From assembly GCA_964583605.1 (NCBI GenBank), contig CAZOWL010000040.1, forward strand, positions 1-36,934: a stretch of DNA of 36,934 bases, read 5' to 3'. The translations under genes and the position numbers were made by a program. Below, in pieces: positions 17,199 to 26,461 of the stretch. Origin of the DNA: CAZOWL01 sp964583605. Its GTDB lineage: Bacteria > Pseudomonadota > Gammaproteobacteria > Chromatiales > Chromatiaceae. Each line of letters opens with the position of its first letter. Positions within the stretch are counted from its first letter, which is position 1. Under the pieces are notes generated by a model. The model searched no databases. It saw only the letters and a list, made by a program, of their open reading frames with translations, and was not told the origin of the DNA.

Positions 17199-17969
17199 TT
17201 GATCCATCCGACGGCGGTCATCGACCCAGGCGCCGAGCTCGATCCTGATGTCGAGGTTGGCCCGTATGCGGTGATCGGGGCGAAGGTGAGGGTCGGTGCC
17301 CGCTGCCGAATCGGTCCGCATGCGCTGCTGATGGGACCGACCGAGATCGGACGCGACAATCGCATCTTTCAGTTCGCGTCAGTCGGTGAGGCCCCCCAGG
17401 ACAAGAAATATGGCGGCGAGGAGACGCGCCTAGAGATCGGCGATCGCAATGTCATCCGCGAGTTCACGACCTTGCATCGCGGCACCGCGCAAGATCAGGG
17501 GATCACGCGCATCGGCAGCGACAACCTCCTCATGGCCTATACCCATGTGGCGCACGATTGCCGTATCGGGGACCACGCGATCCTAGCGAATGCGGCCTCT
17601 CTGGGCGGCCATGTCGAGATCGCGGATTGGGCCATTCTCGGCGGCTTCACGATCGTCCATCAGTTCTCGCGCATCGGGGCCCACAGCTTCTGTGCGATGG
17701 GCTCGGTGGTGACCAAAGACGTGCCGACCTATGTCACCGTCAGCGGACATCCCGCGCAGGCCCGCGGCATCAACAGCGAGGGGCTGAAGCGCCGCGGCTA
17801 TCCCGAGGAGACGATCCGGGCAATCAGGCGGGCGTACCGGCTGCTCTATCTGTCGGGCCTGAAGCTGGAGGCAGCCCTTGCGCAGATCCGCGAGATGGCT
17901 GGCGAGGTGCCGGAGCTTGTGCCGCTGGCCGACTTCGTGGCCGCCAGCCAACGCAGCATCATTCGGTGA
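17199..17969 (+). CDS. lpxA: UDP-N-acetylglucosamine O-acyltransferase
   Basis: LpxA catalyses the first step of lipid A synthesis, moving a 3-hydroxyacyl chain from ACP to UDP-GlcNAc. The 256-residue length is normal. Hexapeptide repeats fill the N-terminal two thirds from MIHPTAVIDPGAELD. The catalytic His lies in AYTHVAHDCRIGDHAI, and the C-terminal helical domain starts at GLKRRGYPEE. TTG 17199 is the start and is three bases after fabZ. Its TGA overlaps the lpxB ATG (TGATG). Confidence 0.98.
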   Translation: MIHPTAVIDPGAELDPDVEVGPYAVIGAKVRVGARCRIGPHALLMGPTEIGRDNRIFQFASVGEAPQDKKYGGEETRLEIGDRNVIREFTTLHRGTAQDQGITRIGSDNLLMAYTHVAHDCRIGDHAILANAASLGGHVEIADWAILGGFTIVHQFSRIGAHSFCAMGSVVTKDVPTYVTVSGHPAQARGINSEGLKRRGYPEETIRAIRRAYRLLYLSGLKLEAALAQIREMAGEVPELVPLADFVAASQRSIIR

Positions 17970-19114
17970 TGCCGCCGACAATTGCCATTTGCGCGAATGA
18001 GCCCTCGGGCGATTTCCTCGCAGCGGCGCTCCTCGGCGAGTTGCGGTCGCGCCGCCCAGACCTCCGCTTCACCGGCGTGGCTGGACCGAGGATGCAAGCG
18101 CTCGGCTGCGAGAGCCTCGTCGAGATGGAGCGTTTGTCGGTCATGGGGCTGACCGAGGTGGTGGCCCATCTCCCTGAGCTTCTCCGCATCCGCCGGCACC
18201 TGCTGCGCCATTTTCTGACTCACCGGCCGGCTGTCTTCATCGGTGTCGATGCGCCCGACTTCAATCTCGGCCTTGAGCGTCGGCTGCGCACGGCCGGAAT
18301 CCGCACGGTCCACGTCGTCTGCCCCACTGTCTGGGCCTGGCGTCGCGGGCGCGTCAAGCAGATCAGGCGGGCGGTCGACCTGATGCTGAGCCTTTTCCCA
18401 TTCGAGGAGGCCTTTCTGCGGGAACATGGCGTGCCCGCGCGCTATATCGGTCACCCGATGGCGGACGAGATTCCGCTGCAGGTCGATCGCGCTGCCGCTC
18501 GCGCCGCTTTGGGGCTCGAGCTAGAGAAGCCACTCGTGGCGATCCTCCCCGGAAGTCGACGAGGGGAGGTGCAGCGCCTCGCGGCGCCCTTTCTTCAGGC
18601 GGCGAGGTGGTGTCTAGAGCGCCGTCAAGACCTCCGTTTCGCGATACCGCTCGTGAATGCCCGGGTGCGGGCTCAATTCGAGGACATTGCCCGCCAAGAG
18701 GCCCCCAACCTCCCCCTCATGCTCGTAGATGGCCGCAGCCGCGAGGTCATCGCCGCGAGCGATGTCGTGCTGACCGCTTCTGGCACGGCCACCTTGGAGG
18801 CGCTGCTGTCGAAGCGCCCGATGGTCGTGGCCTATCGGGTACACCCGCTGACCTATCACCTGGTCAAGTCGCTCAGGCTGATCAAGGTTCCCTATATTGC
18901 GATGGCCAACCTGCTCGCCGGCGAGCCGCTCGCCCCAGAGCTCATTCAAGACCGCTGTCGCCCAGAACTGATTGGACCGGCGTTGTTGGATCTGCTCAAG
19001 GATCCGGCGCGGGTCGCCAGGATCCAAAGCCGTTATGCACAGATCCATGCCGACCTGAGGCACTCGGCCGCGGCCACTGGGGCTATGGCCGTGCTGGAGC
19101 TGTTGGACTCGTGA
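17969..19114 (+). CDS. lpxB: Lipid-A-disaccharide synthase
   Basis: LpxB (GT19 family) joins UDP-2,3-diacylglucosamine and lipid X to form the lipid A disaccharide at the inner membrane. The 381-residue protein opens IAICANEPSGDFLAAALL, continues with GVDAPDFNLGLE, VVCPTVWAWRRGRVKQI and ILPGSRRGEVQRL, and has the donor-site ASGTATLEALLSKRPMVVAY-type motif. The ATG at 17969 overlaps the lpxA stop, so the longer upstream frame is a shadow of lpxA. Complete. Confidence 0.98.
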   Translation: MPPTIAICANEPSGDFLAAALLGELRSRRPDLRFTGVAGPRMQALGCESLVEMERLSVMGLTEVVAHLPELLRIRRHLLRHFLTHRPAVFIGVDAPDFNLGLERRLRTAGIRTVHVVCPTVWAWRRGRVKQIRRAVDLMLSLFPFEEAFLREHGVPARYIGHPMADEIPLQVDRAAARAALGLELEKPLVAILPGSRRGEVQRLAAPFLQAARWCLERRQDLRFAIPLVNARVRAQFEDIARQEAPNLPLMLVDGRSREVIAASDVVLTASGTATLEALLSKRPMVVAYRVHPLTYHLVKSLRLIKVPYIAMANLLAGEPLAPELIQDRCRPELIGPALLDLLKDPARVARIQSRYAQIHADLRHSAAATGAMAVLELLDS

Positions 19115-19144
19115 TGATCCGCGCTTGGCGTATCACTCCGACCA

Positions 19145-19174
19145 GGAGGGCGTGATGGGTCCATCACGCCCTCC
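19145..19174 (+). promoter_or_regulatory. Hairpin covering the rnhB ribosome-binding site and start codon
   Basis: GGAGGGCGTGATGG (19145-19158) and CCATCACGCCCTCC (19161-19174) are perfect 14-bp inverted arms with a 2-bp GT spacer. In mRNA a 13-bp stem with a GGTC loop would bury the Shine-Dalgarno and the ATG at 19155. No T-tract follows, so it is not an intrinsic terminator. It may restrain rnhB translation unless upstream ribosomes on lpxB open it, or be a protein-binding palindrome in DNA. Confidence 0.6.
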
Positions 19175-19763
19175 CAGTCGGAGCGTCAGGATCGCCGGCG
19201 TCGATGAGGCCGGCCGGGGGCCGCTGGCGGGACCTGTTATCGCGGCTGCCGCCATTCTCGACCGCAGCGCGCCGATCTCGGGCTTGGCCGACTCGAAGTG
19301 CCTCAAGGCATGCCAACGGGAATCGCTCGCGGCGCAGATCAAGGCGCAGGCACTGGCCTGGGGCCTCGGGTCGGCGTCAGCGGCAGAGATCGATGCCGTC
19401 AACATCCTACAGGCGAGTCTGTTGGCGATGGCGCGGGCAGTCGCGGCCCTGGCGATCGCGCCCGACACCGTCTTGGTCGATGGCCTTCACTGCCCCGGGC
19501 TGCCCTGCCGGGTCAAGGCCATCGTCGGCGGCGATCGCACTGTTGCGGCGATCAGTGCTGCATCAATCTTGGCCAAGGTCGCGCGCGATCGCGAGATGCT
19601 GCGGCTTGATGCCATCTACCCGGGCTACGGCTTTGCCACGCACAAGGGCTATCCCACGCCGGCCCACCGTCTCGCGCTCTCCGAGCTCGGACCCTGCGCG
19701 ATCCATCGACGCTCGTTCCGACCGGTGCGTGAATGCGTGCCGGCGGTGCATGACGCTCGCTGA
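19155..19763 (+). CDS. rnhB: Ribonuclease HII
   Basis: RNase HII cuts RNA in RNA-DNA hybrids and at single ribonucleotides in DNA. The 202-residue protein has the motif IAGVDEAGRGPLAG with catalytic D16 and E17, the VDG motif with the third acidic residue, and ISAASILAKVARDREM near residues 130-145. ATG 19155 is chosen for the AGGAGG at 19144-19149. A TTG at 19125 would add ten residues and a GTG at 19152 one residue. The ribosome-binding site and start are inside a 14-bp inverted repeat (separate entry). It ends the bamA-lpx run and faces ispG. Confidence 0.96.
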   Translation: MGPSRPPSRSVRIAGVDEAGRGPLAGPVIAAAAILDRSAPISGLADSKCLKACQRESLAAQIKAQALAWGLGSASAAEIDAVNILQASLLAMARAVAALAIAPDTVLVDGLHCPGLPCRVKAIVGGDRTVAAISAASILAKVARDREMLRLDAIYPGYGFATHKGYPTPAHRLALSELGPCAIHRRSFRPVRECVPAVHDAR

Positions 19764-19864
19764 GGACGCGCGAGCGTTAGGACGGCGCAGCCGAGGGCGT
19801 CGAAGCGCGACTCGAGGGGTCGTATCCTGGCGAGCCGCGCGGCGCCCCTCACGGACGACCGCCC

Positions 19865-21100
<1,236 letters not shown>

Positions 21101-21181
21101 GATGGTCTTCTCGATCTGATGCAGCAGGGGGCAAGTGGACGCGATCCGCGCCCTGAAAGGCGCCGCGGCCGGTACGGAGTC

Positions 21182-22036
21182 CTATGGCAGTCGGGCGCGC
21201 AGGCCCTGGACTATCGCCAGATAATCCGGCTCCTCTGGGCCGATGATGCCGTGGCGGACGAGGAAATCAATCAGGACGAGATTACAGTTCAGCTTGAAAT
21301 CCTCCGAGTCACGCACGGTCGCCAATACCTGCTCGACCGGCCAGAGAGAAAAGCTCTCGACCTCACCGTCCATGCAGACCGGCGTGAAGTCGGCCGGTAG
21401 CTCCAGGTCATAGCAGTAGATGACATCGGGCTTGAGCCCGGCCGGGTTACTGCGGCAATAGGTCACGGCGCCGACCGGTACCGCCTGATCGGCCAGCTCG
21501 GCGCTCAGACCGGCTTCCTCGTGGCATTCCTTGCGCAGGTTCTCGGCCAGCGTCATCCCCCACGGCAGACCACCGGCAACCAGATGATCGAGGCGACCTG
21601 GATAGTTCCGCCGGTCCGCCGAGCGGCGGCCAACCCAGAGCTTGAGCCCGTCACGCGAGCGCACGAAGCCATTGAGGTGCTGCCCGAAGGCGCGCACGCC
21701 GAAGTACGGGGCCGCAGCACGGTCGATCAAGAAGCGCGCCTGATCGCGGCCGCTGGCCGAGACCGGATAGGGCTCGCCATGCAGGTGGTCAATGAGCCGG
21801 TCGGCCAATAGCTCGGCGAGGATCTGCCGGAAGCGCTCGGTGCGCGCGGCAAAGTCTGGCGCGGCCGCATGCCAGCTCAGGCCGGATCCGTCGAGACGGA
21901 AGTCTTGGTCTCGGGCACCAAGGATCGCGGCGAACCCCTGCTCGACGAGTCCGAGGCGCTCACCAGCGACGAGAAACGGGACGTACCGCTTCGGGTCCCA
22001 CCGGTTGCAGGCCCGGATCTTCGCAAGCAGGCTCAT
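21182..22036 (-). CDS. DUF4743/Nudix hydrolase of the Tnr3/YJR142W type
   Basis: The 284-residue protein has an N-terminal DUF4743-like half (residues 1 to about 120, starting MSLLAKIRACNRWDPKRYVPF) and a C-terminal Nudix domain. The Nudix box reads AGGLPWGMTLAENLRKECHEEAGL, i.e. the usual REUXEE with Lys for Arg, as in plant NUDT20/24 and fungal Tnr3/YJR142W proteins. Those relatives hydrolyse oxidised or damaged thiamine diphosphate, so a similar house-cleaning role is likely but unproven here. ATG 22036 is chosen because the upstream frame runs into repeat copy 3; this ATG overlaps (ATGA) the stop of the broken 62-codon ORF. ispG lies downstream. Confidence 0.85.
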   Translation of the reverse strand: MSLLAKIRACNRWDPKRYVPFLVAGERLGLVEQGFAAILGARDQDFRLDGSGLSWHAAAPDFAARTERFRQILAELLADRLIDHLHGEPYPVSASGRDQARFLIDRAAAPYFGVRAFGQHLNGFVRSRDGLKLWVGRRSADRRNYPGRLDHLVAGGLPWGMTLAENLRKECHEEAGLSAELADQAVPVGAVTYCRSNPAGLKPDVIYCYDLELPADFTPVCMDGEVESFSLWPVEQVLATVRDSEDFKLNCNLVLIDFLVRHGIIGPEEPDYLAIVQGLRARLP

Positions 22037-22343
22037 GAGGCCCTCGAATCGGCCAGGACCGCACAGACCATCGCCCGCGCGCGGCTCAGCCCATCCAGGT
22101 CGCAGAGAACGATGCTCTGCCGGGTCGCGAGCCCGAGCTGGCGACCGGTTACCATGAAATTCGCGCAGCACGTTCGCTCCCTCGCCGCTGGGAGAGGGTT
22201 GGGGTGAGGGAACGATCAGGGGCGAGGCGACGTTTCATGGTCGGGGGTGGCTCGCCTCGCCCCATGATCGTTAGTGGGATGGTTTCGGAGGGCCCGACCA
22301 GGGTCTCGCGGGCGTTGGCCTGCACGCGGCTGATCTCGCGCAT
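22033..22343 (-). pseudogene. Small 62-codon gene interrupted by repeat copy 3
   Basis: On the minus strand an ATG at 22343 overlaps the mazG stop (TGATG). The frame reads MREISRVQANARETLVGPSE, then TIPL, and runs into the repeat. After the repeat a second frame reads TGRQLGLATRQSIVLCDLDG and then LSRARAMVCAVLADSRAS, and stops with a TGA overlapping the Nudix ATG. Deleting 22152-22273 (element plus one TTA, 122 bp) fuses the two halves through CTA-ACC into one 62-codon frame. Because 122 is not a multiple of three, the present copy is frameshifted. I do not recognise the protein. Coupling at both ends suggests it was a real member of the mazG-Nudix operon. Confidence 0.7.
22152..22270 (-). 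repeat. Dispersed ~120-bp structured repeat, copy 3, with TTA target duplication
   Basis: On the minus strand it starts CGATCATGGGGCGAGGCG and ends CGCGAATTTCATGG. It is flanked on the plus strand by TTA at 22149-22151 and TTA at 22271-22273. The outer hairpin arms are CGATCATGGGGCGAGGCGA and TCGCCTCGCCCCTGATCG, differing by one bulged T. The loop carries CCATGAAA, an exact complement of the terminal TTTCATGG. It splits the 62-codon ORF between mazG and the Nudix gene, so this insertion is probably recent. Confidence 0.93.
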
Positions 22344-23146
22344 CAGTATCCTGCCTCTTTGGCCGCTTCCCAAAGTCGCTCCATCTCCTCGCGCACCGCT
22401 GGCCCAGGCTCCTTCCCGCGTGCCTGCAGGCCGCGCTCGATCTGCTCGAAGCGCCGCTGGAAGCGTTGATTCGCGGCGCGCAGCGCCTGCTCGGCGTCTA
22501 CCCCCAAGTGGCGGGCCAGATTCACGCAGGAGAACAGCAGATCACCGATCTCGTGGACCCGATGGGTATGGTCCGCCTCGCTCGAAAAGACAGCGTGACA
22601 CTCGTCGAGCTCCTCGCGGACCTTCTCAAGCACGCCTTCGATCTCTTCCCAATCGAAACCGACACGGGCCGCGCGCCGCTGCAGCTTCTCGGCCCGCGCC
22701 AGCGCCGGCAGGGCGAGGGCGACGCCATCGAGGAGGCTGGTCTGACCGGCCTCTAGCCCTTTCTCGGCCCGCTCCGCCGCCTTCGCGCGCTCCCAGTTGG
22801 CGCGCAGATCGGCCTCATCGCATTGGCTCGTCGCGTCGAAGACGTGGGGGTGACGGCGGATCATCTTCGCACAGATCGCCTCAACGACATGGGCAAAGGC
22901 GAAATGCCCCTGCTCCTCGGCCATGCGCGCATGGAAGACCACCTGGAGGAGGAGATCGCCGAGCTCGTCACAGAGAGCGGGCATGTCCTGCTCCTCGATG
23001 GCCTCGGCCACCTCGTAGGCCTCTTCGAGCGTGTAGGGGAGGATCGTCTCGAAGGTCTGCTTCAGGTCCCAGGGGCAGCCCGCCTCGGGGTCGCGCAGCC
23101 TGGCCATGATCTCGAGCAGATCGTCTGTCTTTCCGTTCTCGTTCAT
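22343..23146 (-). CDS. mazG: Nucleoside triphosphate pyrophosphohydrolase MazG
   Basis: MazG hydrolyses (d)NTPs to NMP and PPi, removing aberrant nucleotides and tuning ppGpp-related stress. The 267-residue protein has two MazG-type helical halves. The first shows LRDPEAGCPWDLKQTFETI, YEVAEAIEEQD and ELGDLLLQVVFHARM (the ExxE...ExxD metal motif); the second shows LDECHAVFSS and HEIGDLLFSCVNLARHLG. The start is ATG 23146, overlapping the stop of the upstream membrane protein by four bases. The longer frame upstream is that gene's shadow. Its stop overlaps the start of the broken small ORF. Confidence 0.96.
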   Translation of the reverse strand: MNENGKTDDLLEIMARLRDPEAGCPWDLKQTFETILPYTLEEAYEVAEAIEEQDMPALCDELGDLLLQVVFHARMAEEQGHFAFAHVVEAICAKMIRRHPHVFDATSQCDEADLRANWERAKAAERAEKGLEAGQTSLLDGVALALPALARAEKLQRRAARVGFDWEEIEGVLEKVREELDECHAVFSSEADHTHRVHEIGDLLFSCVNLARHLGVDAEQALRAANQRFQRRFEQIERGLQARGKEPGPAVREEMERLWEAAKEAGY

Positions 23147-23487
23147 GTCATTACGATACCGAGCAACAGCGCCAGGCCGCCACCCCAGAGCCAATAGGCT
23201 TTCGGGATACCGATGAGCCTTCCCGGCCGGCTCGAGGCGGGATCCTCCAGGACGGCCTTCAGGTGCGGCCAAGCCTTCAGCCAGGGCGCTAGCCCGAGCC
23301 CGGCCGGCAGCGCGAGCCACATCGGCACCGGCTCGTTGAGGTAGAGCAATACGGCTGCGGCAGGCCAGAGCAACAGGTACGCGGCCGTCAGACCAGCGTC
23401 AAGACCCTTGTCGCGCAGATGCACGATGGCGAGCACGATGCCGCTCCCCCAGGCCACCAGGATCACAATCAGCACCAGCCGAATCAA
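23143..23487 (-). CDS. Small conserved-looking membrane protein upstream of mazG
   Basis: I do not recognise the family. From TTG 23487 the 114-residue product begins MIRLVLIVILVAWGSGIVLA and has three or four hydrophobic segments (about residues 2-20, 33-50, 55-70 and 98-112), with a short charged stretch between. TTG 23487 is preferred because GGAG (23496-23499) lies eight bases upstream. The ATG at 23511 that a gene finder would pick is created by the end of repeat copy 4 and has no ribosome-binding site. Its TGA overlaps the mazG ATG, so the two are probably translated together. An inner-membrane location is inferred. Confidence 0.7.
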   Translation of the reverse strand: MIRLVLIVILVAWGSGIVLAIVHLRDKGLDAGLTAAYLLLWPAAAVLLYLNEPVPMWLALPAGLGLAPWLKAWPHLKAVLEDPASSRPGRLIGIPKAYWLWGGGLALLLGIVMT

Positions 23488-23504
23488 CGCCGCGTCTCCG
23501 CTAA

Positions 23505-23624
23505 CGATCATGGGGCGAGCCGAGCCACCCCGGACGATGAAAGGTCACCTCGCCCCTGATCGCTCCCTCACCCCAACCCTCTCCCAGAGGGCGAGGGGGC
23601 GAACGTGCTCCGCGAATTTCATGG
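23505..23624 (+). repeat. Dispersed ~120-bp structured repeat, copy 4, with TAA target duplication
   Basis: It starts CGATCATGGGGCGAGCCG, has the core CCCTCACCCCAACCCTC and ends CGCGAATTTCATGG. Flanks are TAA at 23502-23504 and TAA at 23625-23627. It lies just before the Shine-Dalgarno of the small membrane protein and pushes any upstream promoter 123 bp further away. Confidence 0.93.
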
Positions 23625-23747
23625 TAAGTGCTCGTTCTGGGCGACCATCGTCGGGATCGACAGGGCGATCATGATCACAAAGCGCTCCAATCCGAGGGAC
23701 AACCTGAAGCCGCCGAGGAAGACACAGCGATGATTGCGAACCTTCAT
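23619..23747 (-). CDS. Doubtful short ORF ending in repeat copy 4
   Basis: From ATG 23747 a 42-codon frame reads MKVRNHRCVFLGGFRL and onward through a hydrophobic stretch (ERFVIMIALSIPTMVA) to a stop made by the repeat. Without the repeat it would end HLAETRR with a TGA overlapping the TTG start of the membrane protein (TTGA), a typical operon junction. There is no clear ribosome-binding site and no recognised family, so it may not be a gene. Confidence 0.25.
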   Translation of the reverse strand: MKVRNHRCVFLGGFRLSLGLERFVIMIALSIPTMVAQNEHLP

Positions 23748-23929
23748 CGCTAAGCTTACGGGGTCACGCCGGTGGTGGAAAGGACTTGAACCCTGGAGCC
23801 AAGCGATACCGCTGGCATTTAGCCTCTGGCGACTGCGCGTGGCAAAGCCGCGTCAGCATCGTGGCAGGCGATATGCCCGTATAATCCCGTCTCCCTGACC
23901 CAGCCCCAGCGCGCCCTGCTCGACTCGTC
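23748..23929 (+). promoter_or_regulatory. Divergent region upstream of rep; -10-like TATAAT at 23880
   Basis: A perfect TATAAT at 23880-23885 lies 44 bp before the rep ATG, but no good -35 is seen 16-18 bp upstream. Around 23771-23830 the minus strand resembles the 3' part of a tRNA with a long variable arm (GGTTCAAGTCC T-loop-like motif and a CCAGCG...CGCTTGG stem), but the T-stem and anticodon arm do not pair properly, so it is not called as a tRNA. Confidence 0.35.
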
Positions 23930-25933
23930 ATGCCTGGACTGAATCCGCGCCAACGTCAAGCCGTGCAGCACACCGCTGGGCCCGTCCTGGTGCTGGCCGG
24001 GGCCGGGTCGGGCAAGACGCGGGTCATCAGCCACAAGATCGCCTATCTGATCGGCGTGGCCGGCCTCCTCGCGCGCCATCTCTGCGCCGTGACCTTCACG
24101 AACAAGGCCGCGCGGGAGATGCGGGCTCGCGTCGCCCAGCAGCTGCGCGGCCGTGAGGCGCGTGGGCTCACGATCTCCACCTTCCATTCGCTGGGCCTCG
24201 GGATGCTTCGCCGCGAGGCGGCCCACGCCGGGCTGCGGCCGGGCTTCTCGCTGTTCGACGCGCAGGACTCGGAGACGCTCATCAAGGAGCACCTGGCCAA
24301 GGGCAAGGTGCCAGATGGCACGGCTCCGGCGATCGTTCAGACCCGGATCTCGCGCTGGAAGAATGACCTGATCGACCCAGAGCGCGCCCTGAGCCAGGCC
24401 GAGGATGACTACGAGGCGACCCTGGCGCGGCTCTACGGCGCCTACGAGCGCAGCCTGCGGGCCTACAACGCGGTCGACTTCGATGACCTGATCGGGCTGC
24501 CGGTGCGACTGCTCGCCGATCAGCCGGAGATCCGTGAGGCCTGGCAGCACAGGATCCGCTACCTGCTCGTCGACGAATATCAGGACACCAACGGCGCCCA
24601 GTATGAGCTCGTCCGCCAGCTCGTCGGCCCGCGTGGGGCACTGACCGCGGTCGGCGACGACGACCAGTCCATCTACGCGTGGCGCGGCGCACGCCCGGAG
24701 AACTTGACCCGTCTTCGTCAGGACTACCCGCACCTGGCTGTGATCATGCTCGAGCAAAACTACCGCTCCAGCGGACAGATCCTCGCGCTCGCCAACGGGC
24801 TGATCGCGCACAACCCGCACCTGTTCGCGAAACGCCTCTGGAGCGAGCATGGCCCGGGCGAGTCGGCGCGGGTACTCTCGTGCCGCGACGAGACGCACGA
24901 GGCCGAGCGCGTCATCGGCGAGATCCTACATCGCCACTTCGCCGAGCGCGTGTCGTTCGGCGACTGCGCGATCCTCTACCGCGGCAACCATCAGGCACGG
25001 CCCTTCGAGAAGGCCCTGCGCGAGCACAACATCCCCTACTTCCTGAGCGGCGGCACCTCGTTCTTCGCCCGTACCGAGGTCAAGGACGCGATGGCCTACC
25101 TACGCCTGCTGGCCAACCCGGATGACGACGCCGCCTTTCTGCGCATCGTCAACACGCCGCGGCGCGAGATTGGGCCGACGACGCTGGAGCGGCTCGCCGA
25201 CTATGCGGCGCAACGGGAGATCGGGCTGCTGCGCGCGAGCGCGGAGCTCGGCCTTGCCGCACATCTCAGCGAGCGGGCGCGGCAGCGGCTCGCCGACTTC
25301 GCCGCCCGCATCACAGGCTACGCCCGGCGTGCCGAAGATGCCCCGGTCGCCGCGGTGCGCGAGCTGATCCAGGCGATCGATTACGAGAGCTGGCTGCGCG
25401 AGACGGCCTCCAGCCCACGGGCCGCCGAGCGGCGGATGGAGAACATCACCGATCTGCTCGACTGGCTCGAGGCGCTTCACAAAGGCGAGCTTCAGGAGAA
25501 GACGCTCGCCGAGATGGTCAATCACCTGACGCTGATGGACGTGCTCGAGCGCCGCGACGAGGAGCAAGGCGGTGAGCGCGTCCACCTGATGACGCTGCAC
25601 GCGGCGAAAGGGCTCGAGTTCCCACACGTCTATCTCGTCGGGCTCGAGGAGGAGCTCCTCCCGCATCGCACCAGTATCGACGAGGACACGATCGAAGAGG
25701 AGCGGCGGCTTGCCTATGTCGGCATCACGCGTGCCCAGCGCACGCTGACGCTGACGCTGGCCCGACACCGGCGCCGCTACGGCGAGCTGATCGCGAGCGA
25801 GCCGAGCCGCTTTCTCGCCGAGCTGCCACCCGAGGCCCTCGAATGGGCGGACGGGCGCGAGGTCCCGGCGGAGGAGCGCAAGACCCGTGGCCAGGCCCAC
25901 CTCGCCGGTCTGCGGGGCCTGCTCGGGGGCTAG
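23930..25933 (+). CDS. rep: ATP-dependent DNA helicase Rep
   Basis: Rep is a superfamily 1A 3'-5' helicase that helps replication forks pass DNA-bound proteins. The 667-residue protein matches Rep in length and lacks the longer C-terminal tail of UvrD. Motifs in order: Q-motif LNPRQRQAV, Walker A AGAGSGKT (residues 23-30), TFTNKAAREM, TFHSLGL, motif II LLVDEYQDT (212-220), motif III GDDDQSIYAWRGA (242-254), NYRSS, motif V LMTLHAAKGLEFPHVYL and motif VI EERRLAYVGITRAQ. ATG 23930 starts just before the Q-motif. It is transcribed away from the mazG group. Confidence 0.96.
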   Translation: MPGLNPRQRQAVQHTAGPVLVLAGAGSGKTRVISHKIAYLIGVAGLLARHLCAVTFTNKAAREMRARVAQQLRGREARGLTISTFHSLGLGMLRREAAHAGLRPGFSLFDAQDSETLIKEHLAKGKVPDGTAPAIVQTRISRWKNDLIDPERALSQAEDDYEATLARLYGAYERSLRAYNAVDFDDLIGLPVRLLADQPEIREAWQHRIRYLLVDEYQDTNGAQYELVRQLVGPRGALTAVGDDDQSIYAWRGARPENLTRLRQDYPHLAVIMLEQNYRSSGQILALANGLIAHNPHLFAKRLWSEHGPGESARVLSCRDETHEAERVIGEILHRHFAERVSFGDCAILYRGNHQARPFEKALREHNIPYFLSGGTSFFARTEVKDAMAYLRLLANPDDDAAFLRIVNTPRREIGPTTLERLADYAAQREIGLLRASAELGLAAHLSERARQRLADFAARITGYARRAEDAPVAAVRELIQAIDYESWLRETASSPRAAERRMENITDLLDWLEALHKGELQEKTLAEMVNHLTLMDVLERRDEEQGGERVHLMTLHAAKGLEFPHVYLVGLEEELLPHRTSIDEDTIEEERRLAYVGITRAQRTLTLTLARHRRRYGELIASEPSRFLAELPPEALEWADGREVPAEERKTRGQAHLAGLRGLLGG

Positions 25934-25960
25934 CCCGAACAGCACTGGCACTTGGCAACC

Positions 25961-26419
25961 ATGGCACCAACATCCGCGGACGCAGAGGTCTTCGTCCGCG
26001 CGTTTCGCGGCAGCTTCATCGCCGCACTGCGCTGGCCTCAGCTCGATGCGCTCTGGGATCAGATCCGCGCCCGCGCCGGTGCGGGCTGGTACCTCTACCA
26101 GATCGGCGAGCCGCCGCCGCAGGCGGCCGCCGATGCAAGTCGCGTCCGGACCGTCATCACCGAGATCGACGCCCTGCTTCGGGCCGAGCACCAAGAGGAC
26201 TACTGCGGCATCGTCTACGCCGACGACCTGGACGCCCCGACCTTCATCAAGATCTACGACCCCCACAACCTCGGCGTCGTCTGTGGCTTCAGCAACGAGC
26301 CGCCGCTGCCGGGCTGGGTCATCAGCCTGATCCCGCCGGTTGACCTGCCGGCCGCGCGTCTTGCGTCAAACATCCGGCGGCGCTGGTGGGGCCGGCTCTT
26401 TGGGGGGCGCAGGCGTTAG
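25961..26419 (+). CDS. Hypothetical protein, 152 residues
   Basis: I do not recognise the family. From ATG 25961 the protein begins MAPTSADAEVFVRAFRGSFI, appears mixed alpha/beta and soluble, and has a clear conserved-looking centre (GWYLYQIGEPPP, DYCGIVYADDLDAPTFIKIYDPHNLG). The C-terminus is basic (NIRRRWWGRLFGGRRR), perhaps binding nucleic acid or membrane. It follows rep by 27 bp and is likely co-transcribed. Codon use is like its neighbours. A TTG at 25952 would add three residues; no strong ribosome-binding site decides. Confidence 0.7.
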   Translation: MAPTSADAEVFVRAFRGSFIAALRWPQLDALWDQIRARAGAGWYLYQIGEPPPQAAADASRVRTVITEIDALLRAEHQEDYCGIVYADDLDAPTFIKIYDPHNLGVVCGFSNEPPLPGWVISLIPPVDLPAARLASNIRRRWWGRLFGGRRR

Positions 26420-26461
26420 GGTGACGGGTCACGGCGCCTCCGCAGGGGGATTCTGCCTGGT

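Noticed and set aside
22149..22373. 74-codon minus-strand frame running from mazG through repeat copy 3
   Set aside because: Its second half is the repeat read as protein (MGRGEPPPTM, SLTPTLSQR); the true ancestral gene is the 62-codon ORF obtained after excision.
23771..23840. tRNA-like segment on the minus strand (GGTTCAAGTCC and a long variable-arm-like stem)
   Set aside because: The T-stem pairs poorly, the anticodon stem-loop does not form a legal anticodon arm and no acceptor stem can be built. At best it is a decayed fragment.
23890..25933. Assigning the helicase as UvrD or PcrA
   Set aside because: Length (667) and the overall sequence pattern fit Rep better, and there is no long C-terminal extension of the UvrD type.
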